Of a DNA stretch of 64,000 nucleotides, positions 27,557-36,721 are shown in pieces. Position 1 is the first letter of the stretch, and every line of letters starts with the position of its first letter. The notes beneath the pieces were generated by a model, which saw only the letters and a program-made list of their open reading frames with translations, did no database searches and was not told the origin of the DNA. Source of the stretch: G965226155 sp965226155 (GTDB lineage Bacteria > Pseudomonadota > Gammaproteobacteria > Eutrophobiales > Eutrophobiaceae); contig OZ245331.1 in assembly GCA_965226155.1 (NCBI GenBank), positions 744,001 to 808,000 on the forward strand, read 5' to 3'. Both the position numbers and the translations under genes were made by a program.

Positions 27557-28228
27557 TTACTCACTCTCTTCATGCCTAGAATCATGCCTGATCACCTTCG
27601 GCACCAGAACCCGATTTACAATAGTAACAGGCTGATAAATAACACGTTTTTTGTCTGGATCATAACGGACTTCAACATTACCTTCTAATGGGAAATCCTT
27701 ACGGAAAGGATGACCGATGAAGCCATAATCTGTCAGTATCCGTCTCAAATCTGGATGACCTTCAAACATGATTCCAAACAAATCAAACGCCTCACGTTCA
27801 AACCAGTTTGCTGATGCCCATATATCAACCAAGGAATCAATCCTCGGTGGATCAGTATTGATATAAGCACGTAACCTGAGTCGGCGGTTATGTTTTAATG
27901 ACAATAAATGATAGACGACGGCGAACCGGTTAGGCTTGTTCAACTGATCATCGTAGACCTCTTTGCTGACACCGCGACTGAAACCTTTTGTGGTACTGTC
28001 AGTAGTTTCCCAGTCAGCCTTACCGTAGGACTGGTAATCAATCCCGCAAAGGTCTACCAACTCCTCAAAATAAAATTCGTCTTTCTCTTTAAGCGATTTA
28101 CAGACTGTCAGTAAATTTTCACTTTTCAATTCTAATGTAATTTCATTACACGCAATGTGCGAAGAAAGTAGCTCGTCACCAATAAACTCACACAGTTGAT
28201 TATAAAAACTTTCCAACGATTCGGACAT
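27557..28228 (-). CDS. nuoC: NADH-quinone oxidoreductase subunit C
   Basis: This 223-residue homologue of the 30-kDa subunit has the conserved core WFEREAFDLFGIMFEGHPDL and RRILTDYGFIGHPFRKDFP. It is a structural peripheral subunit without cofactors. It lies 14 bases after nuoB. Confidence 0.96.
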   Translation of the reverse strand: MSESLESFYNQLCEFIGDELLSSHIACNEITLELKSENLLTVCKSLKEKDEFYFEELVDLCGIDYQSYGKADWETTDSTTKGFSRGVSKEVYDDQLNKPNRFAVVYHLLSLKHNRRLRLRAYINTDPPRIDSLVDIWASANWFEREAFDLFGIMFEGHPDLRRILTDYGFIGHPFRKDFPLEGNVEVRYDPDKKRVIYQPVTIVNRVLVPKVIRHDSRHEESE

Positions 28229-28242
28229 GGCAGGATAATTAC

Positions 28243-28728
28243 TTATCGCAATATGATATTGGTCTTACTGCGTTTTATCTTCTTTTGTAATTGTATAATA
28301 CCAAACAGTAAGGCTTCTGCAGTGGGTGGGCATCCGGGGACATAAATATCAACAGGTACGATACGGTCACATCCGCGTACAACCGAATAGGAGTAGTGGT
28401 AATAGCCACCACCGTTTGCGCAAGACCCCATTGAAATTACCCATCGGGGTTCTGACATTTGATCGTATACCTTACGCAATGCCGGTGCCATTTTATTTAC
28501 CAGGGTGCCAGCAACTATCATGACATCAGATTGCCTTGGGCTTGGCCGGAAAATGACACCAAATCGATCTAGGTCATAACGCGATGCACCAGCATGCATC
28601 ATTTCAACTGCACAACATGCTAGTCCAAATGACATCGGCCACATTGATCCGGTACGCGCCCAGTTAACCAGATTATCAACTGTGGTAGTTACAATGCCGG
28701 GCTCATGAATTTTTTCTTCTATTGCCAT
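28243..28728 (-). CDS. nuoB: NADH-quinone oxidoreductase subunit B
   Basis: This 161-residue subunit binds the terminal N2 4Fe-4S cluster through the tandem cysteines in LACCAVEMM, the cysteine in GSCANGGG and that in VPGCPPTAEAL. It reduces quinone at the NuoD interface. It overlaps the end of nuoA by 10 bases. Confidence 0.97.
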   Translation of the reverse strand: MAIEEKIHEPGIVTTTVDNLVNWARTGSMWPMSFGLACCAVEMMHAGASRYDLDRFGVIFRPSPRQSDVMIVAGTLVNKMAPALRKVYDQMSEPRWVISMGSCANGGGYYHYSYSVVRGCDRIVPVDIYVPGCPPTAEALLFGIIQLQKKIKRSKTNIILR

Positions 28729-29075
28729 TCCAGTGCACCCTTACGCCATTCGTAAATAAAACCGATAACAAGAACCGCTAGAAAGATCATCATTGCCCAA
28801 AAACCAACCATACCTAATTCCCTCAGTGCTACTGCCCAAGGGATGAAGAATGCAATTTCGAGATCGAAAATGATAAACAGTATGGCTACTAAGTAATAAC
28901 GTACATCGAATTTGATTCTTGCGTCTTCGAATGCTTCAAATCCGCATTCATAAGGAGAGGTTTTCTCGCTATCGGGTAATATTGGGCCGATAAAGTAGCC
29001 TATAACAAAGAACGCTATCCCCATAACGAGACTGATGGTGAGAAAGATGAGTATAGGTATATAGTTTGCCAGCAT
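28719..29075 (-). CDS. nuoA: NADH-quinone oxidoreductase subunit A
   Basis: This 118-residue protein has three membrane helices, with the conserved loop KTSPYECGFEAFEDARIKFDV. It opens the complete 14-gene nuo operon that runs on the minus strand to 14432. The island begins upstream of it, so its promoter region borders foreign DNA. Confidence 0.97.
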   Translation of the reverse strand: MLANYIPILIFLTISLVMGIAFFVIGYFIGPILPDSEKTSPYECGFEAFEDARIKFDVRYYLVAILFIIFDLEIAFFIPWAVALRELGMVGFWAMMIFLAVLVIGFIYEWRKGALEWQ

Positions 29076-29408
29076 GTTAAGTAATAACGGTCCGATTATA
29101 ACTAACTGATATTTATATAATTAAAGTTATCTATCCGACAATACGAAAAATTGTCCTATCGGGGGTAAATTATACCGATACTATCCCCAACTGTCAGCGA
29201 AATGATTGTTAGATTACCCTAGTTCAATAGGGATATTTATGCAGAAGAAACGCGTCAATTCTGAATTATTTAGTGCCCAGTACTTCATTCCCCCGTATTA
29301 AGGTAATATCGGGATATGTTAAGAATTCCATGCTTTGAAGAATCACAGTCTGACTCTCCTCTGGATTATTAGGAGAGCAAAAATACTCTCTGTATTTTAG
29401 GAGGCTAC
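29076..29408. other. Intergenic region between nuoA and TolB-like/TPR gene 1
   Basis: This 333-base divergent region holds the presumed nuo promoter and the left edge of the accessory island. A perfect 7-bp inverted repeat (CTCTCCT at 29354-29360 and AGGAGAG at 29371-29377) lies about 30 bases before the TPR gene start and could act in its leader. A 20-codon frame at 29239 has no clear support. I see no tRNA fragment or attachment repeat here. Confidence 0.5.
29112..29141 (-). promoter_or_regulatory. Possible promoter of the nuo operon
   Basis: On the minus strand TTGTCG (plus 29136-29141) is followed after 18 bases by TATAAA (plus 29112-29117), about 36 bases upstream of the nuoA ATG. The -10 box is good and the -35 box is weak. 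The call rests on position and box likeness only. Confidence 0.35.
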
Positions 29409-31055
29409 ATGTTAAAAAATTATCTGATTAATCGCGACTATTCTGGAAGTACGCTAGTTTATTATATTTTTGGACTAACCGTATTGGTGATAGCTTTCCT
29501 TGTAATTAAAAATACCGTACTGACAAACAAATCCGAAGTAATTGCAGAAAATGCAATACAATCTGCAGCTAAAGTATCTGAAAAAACCAGTGAACCTGTT
29601 ACTGAAAATGTAAGAGCTATTCTGCACAATTCCATTGCGGTGTTGCCATTCGAAAATCTGAGTCCCAATCCTGAAGATGCCTTCATCACGACGGGGTTCC
29701 ATCAAGATTTAATACTGCTACTTGCTCAGATAAAAGACTTGAGCGTAATTGCGCATACCGGTGTCGTTATTCTTCAAGACAATGTTCGTGGTGAGGCAAT
29801 TATAAGTACAAAATATCCTAGCGACATGCCCATTTCTAAGATTGCTTCTGCACTCAATGTGGAAACGATCATGAAAGGTACTGTTCGTTATGCAGATAAC
29901 CGGATCAACATCGATGTACAGCTGTTCGGTGCTTCCGGAAATAAGCAGCTGTGGTCCGAGGCGTATGATCGGGAGCTGACTGATGTCACAGCGGTACAGG
30001 CAGAGATCGTCGAGCACACTGCCATGACCCTGGGTGCGGACATATCTGACGAAGAAATAAAACGCATCAGTAAACCACCCACCAGCTCACTTGAGGCGTA
30101 TAAGCTCTACCTAAAGGCGAGGGTATTAGTTTCACATCTTGAAGCAGGAATGCCTTCTGAGTTTTATCAATACCTGGATCAAGCGATTGCAGTCGATCCA
30201 AACTTTGCCCTGGCCCATGCTCTCAAAGCGAGTGGTCATGGGATTGCCCATACCTTTAGTAATCGAAGCCGGTTGCCGAGTTTAGATGATGTAGAAAAGA
30301 TAACCGCTGTCCATACAGAGAAGGCATTAACACTGGACCCAGATCTCAGCTTCACCCATCTGGCACTAGCATCGCTCCACTTCATACACGGACGAACATT
30401 AGAGGCAAAGCAAGCCTATCAGCGTGCACTGCAATTGGGTCCGAATGTTAATATTATATTAAGTAGCTATGCCCACTTTCTCACACACATGGAAGAGTAT
30501 GATGAGGGCATCCCATTAGCAGAGCGTGCTCAGGCGTTGACGCCAAACGATGCCAGCTGGCATGCCCGTATTGGTGTGCCATTAATGTTTGCAGGCAAAT
30601 CCATCGCCGCCGCAGATCATTTCCGTCAAGGCCTACAATACCAAGAACATCCCTGGCTGCATAAGTTAGTGGGACTAGCGGAGTATCGTTCCGGCAATAA
30701 CGCTGAAGCAATTAAGGAATTACGCCTCGCCGAGCAGTTACAAGCAGCGGCTGGAAGAGGACCCGACGCACTAACAGCATATGCTTATTCAAGACTTGGC
30801 CTTCAGGAAGATGCAACAAGGTTGGCAAATGAGGTTGAGGCCAGTGTTACCAAGGGTAAATACATTAGTACCGCTAATTGGACATTTCCGAACTTAGCGA
30901 TAGGTAAGATTGACAAGGCATACGATATCCTAAGCCAGGGCCTGAACAAAGGAGTTGTCGCTTTGCAATATGTTAAGTCCAATGTAATGAACGACCCTGT
31001 TCTGGAACAACCTCGCTTTGTAGAGCTTCGAAATCAGATAGGATCATTAAACTAA
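29409..31055 (+). CDS. Membrane-anchored TolB-like/TPR protein 1
   Basis: This 548-residue protein has one N-terminal membrane segment (about residues 17-37), a linker, then a domain (about 75-215) of the TolB-N-like type that occurs in class III adenylate cyclases and CadC-like regulators: SIAVLPFENLSPNPEDAF, LNVETIMKGTVRYADNRI and LWSEAYDRELTDVTAVQ. Tetratricopeptide-like repeats fill residues 225-530. No cyclase, kinase or DNA-binding domain is fused. AGGAGG precedes the ATG. It is one of four paralogues and shares the MLKNY-type N-terminus with copy 3. It is the most divergent within the TolB-like domain. Function is unknown. Confidence 0.8.
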   Translation: MLKNYLINRDYSGSTLVYYIFGLTVLVIAFLVIKNTVLTNKSEVIAENAIQSAAKVSEKTSEPVTENVRAILHNSIAVLPFENLSPNPEDAFITTGFHQDLILLLAQIKDLSVIAHTGVVILQDNVRGEAIISTKYPSDMPISKIASALNVETIMKGTVRYADNRINIDVQLFGASGNKQLWSEAYDRELTDVTAVQAEIVEHTAMTLGADISDEEIKRISKPPTSSLEAYKLYLKARVLVSHLEAGMPSEFYQYLDQAIAVDPNFALAHALKASGHGIAHTFSNRSRLPSLDDVEKITAVHTEKALTLDPDLSFTHLALASLHFIHGRTLEAKQAYQRALQLGPNVNIILSSYAHFLTHMEEYDEGIPLAERAQALTPNDASWHARIGVPLMFAGKSIAAADHFRQGLQYQEHPWLHKLVGLAEYRSGNNAEAIKELRLAEQLQAAAGRGPDALTAYAYSRLGLQEDATRLANEVEASVTKGKYISTANWTFPNLAIGKIDKAYDILSQGLNKGVVALQYVKSNVMNDPVLEQPRFVELRNQIGSLN

Positions 31056-31068
31056 TCATTCCGTGAAT

Positions 31069-31089
31069 GCCCGATTTTTTAAATCGGGC
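31069..31089. terminator. Hairpin after TolB-like/TPR gene 1
   Basis: A perfect 9-bp stem, GCCCGATTT and AAATCGGGC, with a TTT loop lies 13 bases after the TPR stop codon. There is no U-tract after it on the plus strand, so it may be a processing or weak termination structure between two converging genes. Confidence 0.45.
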
Positions 31090-31128
31090 GTCTCTGGATG
31101 ACTTAAGCGCAAAATTAATAAGATCTAG

Positions 31129-31530
31129 TTATTTTTGACTAATTAGATTTTTACGCCCATCCACACTTAACTCGCCAGGTCCTGCAACTGCAAGCACAAG
31201 CAGACCTCCAACCATACATAGTTCCTTAAAGAACATCACAAAGAACGTTTCTGGTCCAGTGGGCAAATGGTATATAAACGCGGTACTGAGAGTAAAACCG
31301 ATAAGGGCTAACGCAGCGAGCCTAGTTTGAAAGCCAATAATAATAGCAGTGCCACCAAATAACTTAACTGCAAGAGCTATCCAAACTAAAAAAGCAGGAA
31401 TACCTTTGGTTGCAGCCGTTGCAATGGGGTTGCTAGGATTAAAAGCAAATATAAAATAGACATAGACAAGGCCCATTAGAATTCGTGCAATGAGCATGAG
31501 ATACTTATTATTGTCCATAAAATTTAACAT
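31129..31530 (-). CDS. DoxX-family membrane protein A
   Basis: This 133-residue protein has four hydrophobic segments. Landmarks shared with the three other copies in the island are MLNFMDNNKYLMLIARIL, GIPAFLVW, KLFGGTAIIIGFQTR, FFKELCMVGGLL and GPGELSVDGR. I chose the ATG at 31528-31530 because GGGAGG lies just before it and the other copies start with the same sequence; a longer frame reaches 31605. DoxX proteins are small membrane proteins; some are linked to thiosulfate:quinone oxidoreductase or redox stress, but this copy has no such partner. Function is unknown. Confidence 0.8.
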   Translation of the reverse strand: MLNFMDNNKYLMLIARILMGLVYVYFIFAFNPSNPIATAATKGIPAFLVWIALAVKLFGGTAIIIGFQTRLAALALIGFTLSTAFIYHLPTGPETFFVMFFKELCMVGGLLVLAVAGPGELSVDGRKNLISQK

Positions 31531-31573
31531 ACTACCTCCCAACAATTTATTAATTAGATTTCGAATAATTACT

Positions 31574-32065
31574 TTAGGCAACCTTTGGGACTTTTTTGCT
31601 CCCATCGACGCTCAACTCGCCTGGCCCGATAACTGCGAGAGCAAGTAATCCTCCAATCATACATAGTTCCTTAAAGAACACGACGTAGAACGTTGCTGGC
31701 CCATTGGGCAGATGCCAAATAGTCACAGTGGCGCAAGTAAAAGTGATAAGGCCTAGCGCTGCGAGCCTGGTTTGGAAACCGATTATGATAGCAGCGCCAC
31801 CAAACAATTTAATTGCCAAACCTATATAAACTACAAAAGCAGGGATGCCTTTCTTAGCACCCGATTCAATGGTATGGCGCGACGCTGTACGTGGAGGGGG
31901 GGGGTCAAGTTTCTCGACGACCTCTTGTTGAAAGGGAAAGGGAACAAATGGTTTAGGCTGACGTGTACTAGTATCAGGCATAAAAATAAAATACACATAT
32001 ACAAGACCCAATAGAATACGAGCTATGAGCATGAGATATTTATTATTGTCCATAAAATCTAACAT
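31574..32065 (-). CDS. DoxX-family membrane protein B with a proline-rich insert
   Basis: This 163-residue member of the same paralogue group is about 30 residues longer than the others. After the first membrane segment it has an inserted polar loop (about residues 30-70) rich in proline (KPFVPFPFQQ, LDPPPPRTASR), where the others have about ten residues. The rest follows the family: GIPAFVVYIGLAIKLFGGAA, FFKELCMIGGLL and GPGELSVDG. AGGAGG precedes the ATG at 32063-32065. The insert falls where the first extramembrane loop should be. Function is unknown. Confidence 0.8.
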   Translation of the reverse strand: MLDFMDNNKYLMLIARILLGLVYVYFIFMPDTSTRQPKPFVPFPFQQEVVEKLDPPPPRTASRHTIESGAKKGIPAFVVYIGLAIKLFGGAAIIIGFQTRLAALGLITFTCATVTIWHLPNGPATFYVVFFKELCMIGGLLALAVIGPGELSVDGSKKVPKVA

Positions 32066-32178
32066 ACATTCCTCCTAAAAATTTATGAATTAGATATAGT
32101 AATATATTACCCTTCACCCTTCTCTTCGCTACACTTCGGGGTGTACGCTATAATCGTTGTCTATGGTAACAGCGGGTA

Positions 32179-33281
32179 TCACTTTATATTAGGTTGTGGA
32201 GATAAGCTTCTCCGTGCTACTTCCAGGTCGCATTCATAAGGTTCAAATGGCACATCAACCACCTTGCGGTAAGTTCCATTTACAGTCACCGGTTCTGTTA
32301 GAAAAACCGGATCATTAAATGTCATTGAAATATCCATCCCCAGACCATCCTCTCTCAGGGTATAACGTTCACTCACCCGTTTTTGCTCGCTTGAATCAAT
32401 ACCAGCAGCCAGTCTCCACCGTGTCGCGGAAAACCCAACTGTATCCACCAGCAGACTACCACACTCTCATCAAAGCGGGCGATGGAATGCCCCTCTAAAC
32501 TCGGTTCAATGTTGTCAGGATGTTTGTCTCGGTTGAAATAGAGTGTCCGGGTGAGGGTTACATTTTAGAGCTCGATTTCAATCCGGTCTTCATAACGTGT
32601 CCACGCTAGCCAGTAGGGCATGACCGAGAAAAACGGCAATCCCCTGTCTAGGCAATCGTAGGCGGGATTATCATGTTCATCAAAGCGGGCAAGTTGCGCT
32701 TCTCCTCGTTCGGTTAACGGCCAATCAATGGGTGGTTCAAAAAAATTAGATGTCAAGTAAGTCTTAGGGCCGCGTGACCAGGTACCAGAAAAATCAATTG
32801 ATGGCGTCACGGTGGGATCTGTGGCGTGTATATTCATCTCGCGCCGTGGAGGATGTTTTCGATCAGTGGTTGTATCAATTTCAGAAGTTTCTATTCGACG
32901 TATCGTACTCGATAAACTCAATGTTGTTCCATTTTCAAGAACGATATGGTCTAGATACAGATGCTTAATTTCAGGATCTCGATTTGGGTTACCCACAATT
33001 TTGACATGATCCCCTACCTTAATTGAATCCCTCTTCCAACCTTGTCGTTTCAATCTTGCTGGTGTGCCTCCTTCAATAATCCAGACCACAGTCTCATTGT
33101 TTTCATTTGTTGTATGGAGATCCATATAGATGTGTGGATTTTTCCATTGAAAGTCGACTACCTCCCCTTCCAAGGAGATGCTGATCTAGTAGCGAAAATC
33201 GAAACGACCATGGTGGGACATCACCACCGAGGTGTTTAGTACAAATATGCACGCGATGAAAGTTAATGAAATATCTTTCAT
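32179..33281 (-). pseudogene. DUF6152-like secreted protein, broken
   Basis: Starting at the ATG at 33279-33281, the frame gives a signal peptide (MKDISLTFIACIFVLNTS) and the typical SHHGRFDF start of mature DUF6152-type proteins. It then meets a TAG, and continues with LEGEVVDFQWKNPHIYMDL, which is the conserved core. A TAA follows after YEDRIEIEL, and a frameshift near 32450 is needed to reach the remaining homologous part ending SLSPQPNIK. Joined, the parts make one protein of about 365 residues. Three lesions make it non-functional if the sequence is right. It lies between DoxX copies B and C. Confidence 0.7.
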
Positions 33282-33327
33282 AGATAAAGACTAGCGCAAG
33301 CCCTATTTAGATCTTTAAAAAATTAAA

Positions 33328-33729
33328 TTAGGTAGCCTGTGGAATTTTTTTACGGCCATCCACGCTCAGCTTACCTGGCCCAACAACTGCGAGAATAAGT
33401 AAGCCTCCAATCATACACAACTCCTTAAAGAACATGACGTAAAATGTTGCTGGCCCATTGGGCAGATGAAAAATAATTACCGTGCAGCAAACAAGAGAGA
33501 TAAGGGCAAGTGACGCTATCCTGGTTTGGAAACCAATAATAATGGCAGTGCCGCAAAACAATTTTACTGCCAAAAAGCCCCAAACCAAAAAAGCAGGGAT
33601 ACCTTTCGTAGCAGCCGTTGCAATGGTGTGGCTGGGATTGGGGGCAACTATAAAATAGATAAAGACTAGCCCCAACAGAATACGAGCGATGAGCATGAGA
33701 TATTTATTGTTGTCCATAAAATCCAACAT
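33328..33729 (-). CDS. DoxX-family membrane protein C
   Basis: This 133-residue paralogue is very like copy A: MLDFMDNNKYLMLIARIL, ATKGIPAFLVW, KLFCGTAIIIGFQTR, FFKELCMIGGLL and GPGKLSVDGRKK. The start at 33729 matches the other copies; an in-frame GTG-type extension to 33744 is unlikely. It follows TolB-like/TPR gene 2 on the same strand after about 90 bases, so it may be expressed with it. Function is unknown. Confidence 0.8.
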   Translation of the reverse strand: MLDFMDNNKYLMLIARILLGLVFIYFIVAPNPSHTIATAATKGIPAFLVWGFLAVKLFCGTAIIIGFQTRIASLALISLVCCTVIIFHLPNGPATFYVMFFKELCMIGGLLILAVVGPGKLSVDGRKKIPQAT

Positions 33730-33817
33730 TATCCTCTCCCCCAATTGTTGGGTCGTTAGATATTGAACCTTTTATGCCGCGAAGTGAAACTTTTTTGTCT
33801 AATATACTAAATATAAA

Positions 33818-35314
33818 TTACTTTATAACACCATCTACTATGCCAGGCTTTATGTAATGTAATATTGTGTATGCATCGTACGGATCGTGGTTCAACATAG
33901 ACTTAGCTTTTTCAACATCACCGATGGTGAAATACGCCAACGCTAAATAACTTGTATTGATTAATTTGCCATTGGCAATACTTGATTGAATTAGATCAAA
34001 TAATCTTTTTGCATCTTCCTGAAGCCCCAGTTTTGAATAAGCATAGCCCACGCGTGCTATGTCTCTGGTTGTAATGGTCTCATCCATCAACTGATCTGCA
34101 GATCGTAACGCCTCCAGTGCCAGAGTCTTGTGTCCAAAATGGATCTCGTCCAAACTCAGATTTATATATCGGTAAAAATTAGGGACTATCGCATTGCCCA
34201 ATCGGAATTGCTCAGCCGCCGCAGCGGCATTACCCGCATACATCAAGGTCCATCCATGAAGATAGTGATTGTTCGCATCATATGGCGCTAACTCCAACAC
34301 ACGCGATCCCAATTGGATAGCCTCATCATGTTCACCAAAAAATAAAAGGAAACGAGCATAGGTGCTTAATATTGTCACATCGTTCGGACTCAGTTGAAGC
34401 GCATGTTCATAGGCTTGCTTTGCCTCTGCTCGACGCAGTTGACCATAATGAATTTCCGCCAGCACCATATGGGCCAGACCAAGATTAGGGTTCAGAGCCA
34501 ACGCCATCTCGGTATGTTCTAGGGCTACTCTGGCCATCTCATCGGGGGCTAATCCATTAATGGGACGATAGGGTCTTCTTGCCAGTTCATAACCCCGCGC
34601 TTTGAAAGCATGCGCCAGTGCGAAGTCCGGATCCTGCGCAATCACCTGGTCTAAGATTTGATAATAGATAGGCGGTTTATTATCCCCAATAATGGATGGA
34701 ACTGACTTCGTTTTCAGGTAGAGCGCATAGGCTTCAAGTGAATGAGTTGGGACCTTTTCGATGCGCGCCTGTTCATCGGTCGAGACTGCAGCTCCCAGGG
34801 CCAGCGCTATGTGATCGACGATCTCTGCCTGTATCGCAAAGATGTCAGACAAGTCTCGTTCATATCGCTCGGACCACAACTGATTAAGTGTGGCAACATC
34901 GTAAAGCCGTACAGCAAGGGTAATCCGATTATCCGCATACGTAACACTGCCCTTCATGATGGTTTCCACATTGAGTTCTGAAGCTACCTCGTCTATGGAC
35001 CGATCAGTGCTTGTGTAACGCAATACTGAAGCACGGTCAATCACGCTCATGTCATGGACCTTAGCGAGATGGTCGAGTATCTCTTCATGGATCCCGACGG
35101 CAAAATAGGCCTCATCGGGATTGGGGCTCCGACTTTCGAAAGGCAATACCGCAACAGAATTATGCAGGACGGCATTGTTATTCCCTGTTTTTTCAGCTGC
35201 AACCGTCGGGAGAACCCCAACTAAAAACTGAAAAACTAGCCACGTCACGATGGGGCGGACCAGCCCAATCTTGAAGATGTTACGACCCGGCAGTCTAGAA
35301 ACGAATATAGTCAT
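33818..35314 (-). CDS. Membrane-anchored TolB-like/TPR protein 2
   Basis: This protein of about 498 residues begins MTIFVSRLPGRNIFKIG, followed by a hydrophobic segment (about residues 20-40, possibly a cleaved signal), then the TolB-like domain (SVAVLPFESRSPNPDEAYF, LNVETIMKGSVTYADNRI, LWSERYERDLSDIFAIQ) and TPR-like repeats to the end. GGGGG lies before the chosen ATG; an upstream in-frame start at 35329 is less likely. It shares its N-terminus and about 50 bases of leader with paralogue 4. IS copy 2 is inserted 51 bases upstream of the start. Function is unknown. Confidence 0.8.
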   Translation of the reverse strand: MTIFVSRLPGRNIFKIGLVRPIVTWLVFQFLVGVLPTVAAEKTGNNNAVLHNSVAVLPFESRSPNPDEAYFAVGIHEEILDHLAKVHDMSVIDRASVLRYTSTDRSIDEVASELNVETIMKGSVTYADNRITLAVRLYDVATLNQLWSERYERDLSDIFAIQAEIVDHIALALGAAVSTDEQARIEKVPTHSLEAYALYLKTKSVPSIIGDNKPPIYYQILDQVIAQDPDFALAHAFKARGYELARRPYRPINGLAPDEMARVALEHTEMALALNPNLGLAHMVLAEIHYGQLRRAEAKQAYEHALQLSPNDVTILSTYARFLLFFGEHDEAIQLGSRVLELAPYDANNHYLHGWTLMYAGNAAAAAEQFRLGNAIVPNFYRYINLSLDEIHFGHKTLALEALRSADQLMDETITTRDIARVGYAYSKLGLQEDAKRLFDLIQSSIANGKLINTSYLALAYFTIGDVEKAKSMLNHDPYDAYTILHYIKPGIVDGVIK

Positions 35315-35365
35315 TAATACATCCCCCACTATTTCTTTCTTAAAAAAATCTCATTGAATTGTGTC

Positions 35366-36431
35366 GCAGATTCAACTTTGAAGTGCAACGTTGATGTTAA
35401 AAAAGACTTCATGTAGTGTTTTTGAATTAAGTGTTTTTCTGGGACGGTGATTGAGTTTTTTCATGACCAAGTTTAACTGCTTTTGTGTAATCGTGCTGGA
35501 GTCCATTTTCTTTGGGAAGTACTGTCGAATGAGACCATTGATATTTTCATTTAAACCCCGTTCCCAGGAGGCATAAGGATGTGCAAAATAGAACCCCGCG
35601 TTCAATTGTTGAGCAATAACCTCATGCTCAGCAAATTCTTTTCCATTATCCGAGGTGATCGTGTGAACCGACGCCTTCATATTAGACAACAATCGCACGA
35701 TAGCTTGCCTGACGGCAGAGGCAGTTCGTCGTTTCACCTGTGCAATCAAGGTGTACATCGACTTGCGCTCGCTCAAGGTGACCAGCGCCTGTCGATGGCC
35801 TTTGCCGATGACGGTGTCCACTTCCCAGTCACCGATGCGTGTCTTCCTGTTCACAATGGCTGGACGCTTATCAATGCTGCCCTGATTCACCAGAACCCCA
35901 CGACGTTGATAACTACCATAACGCTTCTTTCGTTTCTTCTGGCAACGCAAGTACCGGTACAGCTCACCGCCGTCTGCCTTGTCCTGGTATATGTAGTGAT
36001 ATATCCATTCATGACTCAGAGCGATACCTTCTCGTTTAAGCAACCAGTCACTGATTTGCTCAGGACTCCATTCGTCCCGCAGCCAGACCTCTACTCGCTC
36101 CCACAAGGTCGTGGGGAGTCGCTGTTGTTGGCTGGCTTCTCGACGCGCTTGCCGGAGCAACTGAGCTTGGCGGGGTCGATAGCCTCTCAAGCCACGGTTG
36201 CGTCTGAGTTCACGGCAATAGTAGATTTATGTACGCCTATCAAGGCGGCTATCTCCGTTTGTGTATGTCCTGCTTTCATCAGGGCGTAAATCTGGTAACG
36301 TTGATGCTCGGTAAGCTGTGTGTAGTGTCTCATCTGGGCCTCTCTTTCTTGCTGGAACGAAAGGTAAGGATGCTACCGCAGCTTGCCGTTCGTGCCACCT
36401 AATTGAGTTGCACTTACAAATTGAATCCGCG
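35366..36431 (-). mobile_element. IS30-family element, copy 2 (1066 bp)
   Basis: This copy has the same ends as the others apart from the tips: left GCAGATTCAAC, right GAATCCGCG where other copies have GAATTCACG. The 4-base flanks differ (TGTC at 35362-35365, CTCC at 36432-36435), so no target duplication is visible. Transposase transcription would point into TolB-like/TPR gene 2. Confidence 0.92.
35372..36333 (-). pseudogene. IS30 transposase, copy 2, frameshifted near N-terminus
   Basis: The helix-turn-helix region begins MRHYTQ at 36333. A single base is missing near 36215 (plus strand CACGGCAAT; others CACGGCTAAT), which breaks the frame just after the helix-turn-helix. From MRGYRPRQ onward the DDE core is open to the stop and intact in sequence. 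Confidence 0.88.
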
Positions 36432-36505
36432 CTCCAAAACATTAGCTTTTTATACAAAAAGTACTATAAATAATAAGTATGAACTACTAATGCGGGAGGT
36501 GCATT

Positions 36506-36712
36506 ATGAATGAAGACGTATTTAATATGGAAATACGAAAATTCTTAAAAAAAGTGGGTGTGGCATCTCAACGCGAGATTGAGAAAGCCGTCTATGAGGG
36601 AATTAATTCAGGCAAGATGTCAGGGCATGAAACACTGGAAGCAACGATGACCTTACAGATCGGAGATATTGAGCTTACGAAAACGATAAACGGTGATATC
36701 TCTTTAGAATAA
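36506..36712 (+). CDS. DUF6494 family small protein
   Basis: This 68-residue acidic protein has the family pattern MNEDVFNMEIRKFLKKVGV, SQREIEKAV and a C-terminal strand region ending DGDISLE-like (NGDISLE). GGGAGG lies 5 bases before the ATG. It has no membrane segment and no cysteines. Its stop is 9 bases before the second, broken nuoI copy, in the same direction, as in an operon. Function of DUF6494 is unknown. Confidence 0.75.
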   Translation: MNEDVFNMEIRKFLKKVGVASQREIEKAVYEGINSGKMSGHETLEATMTLQIGDIELTKTINGDISLE

Positions 36713-36721
36713 CGAGATACG

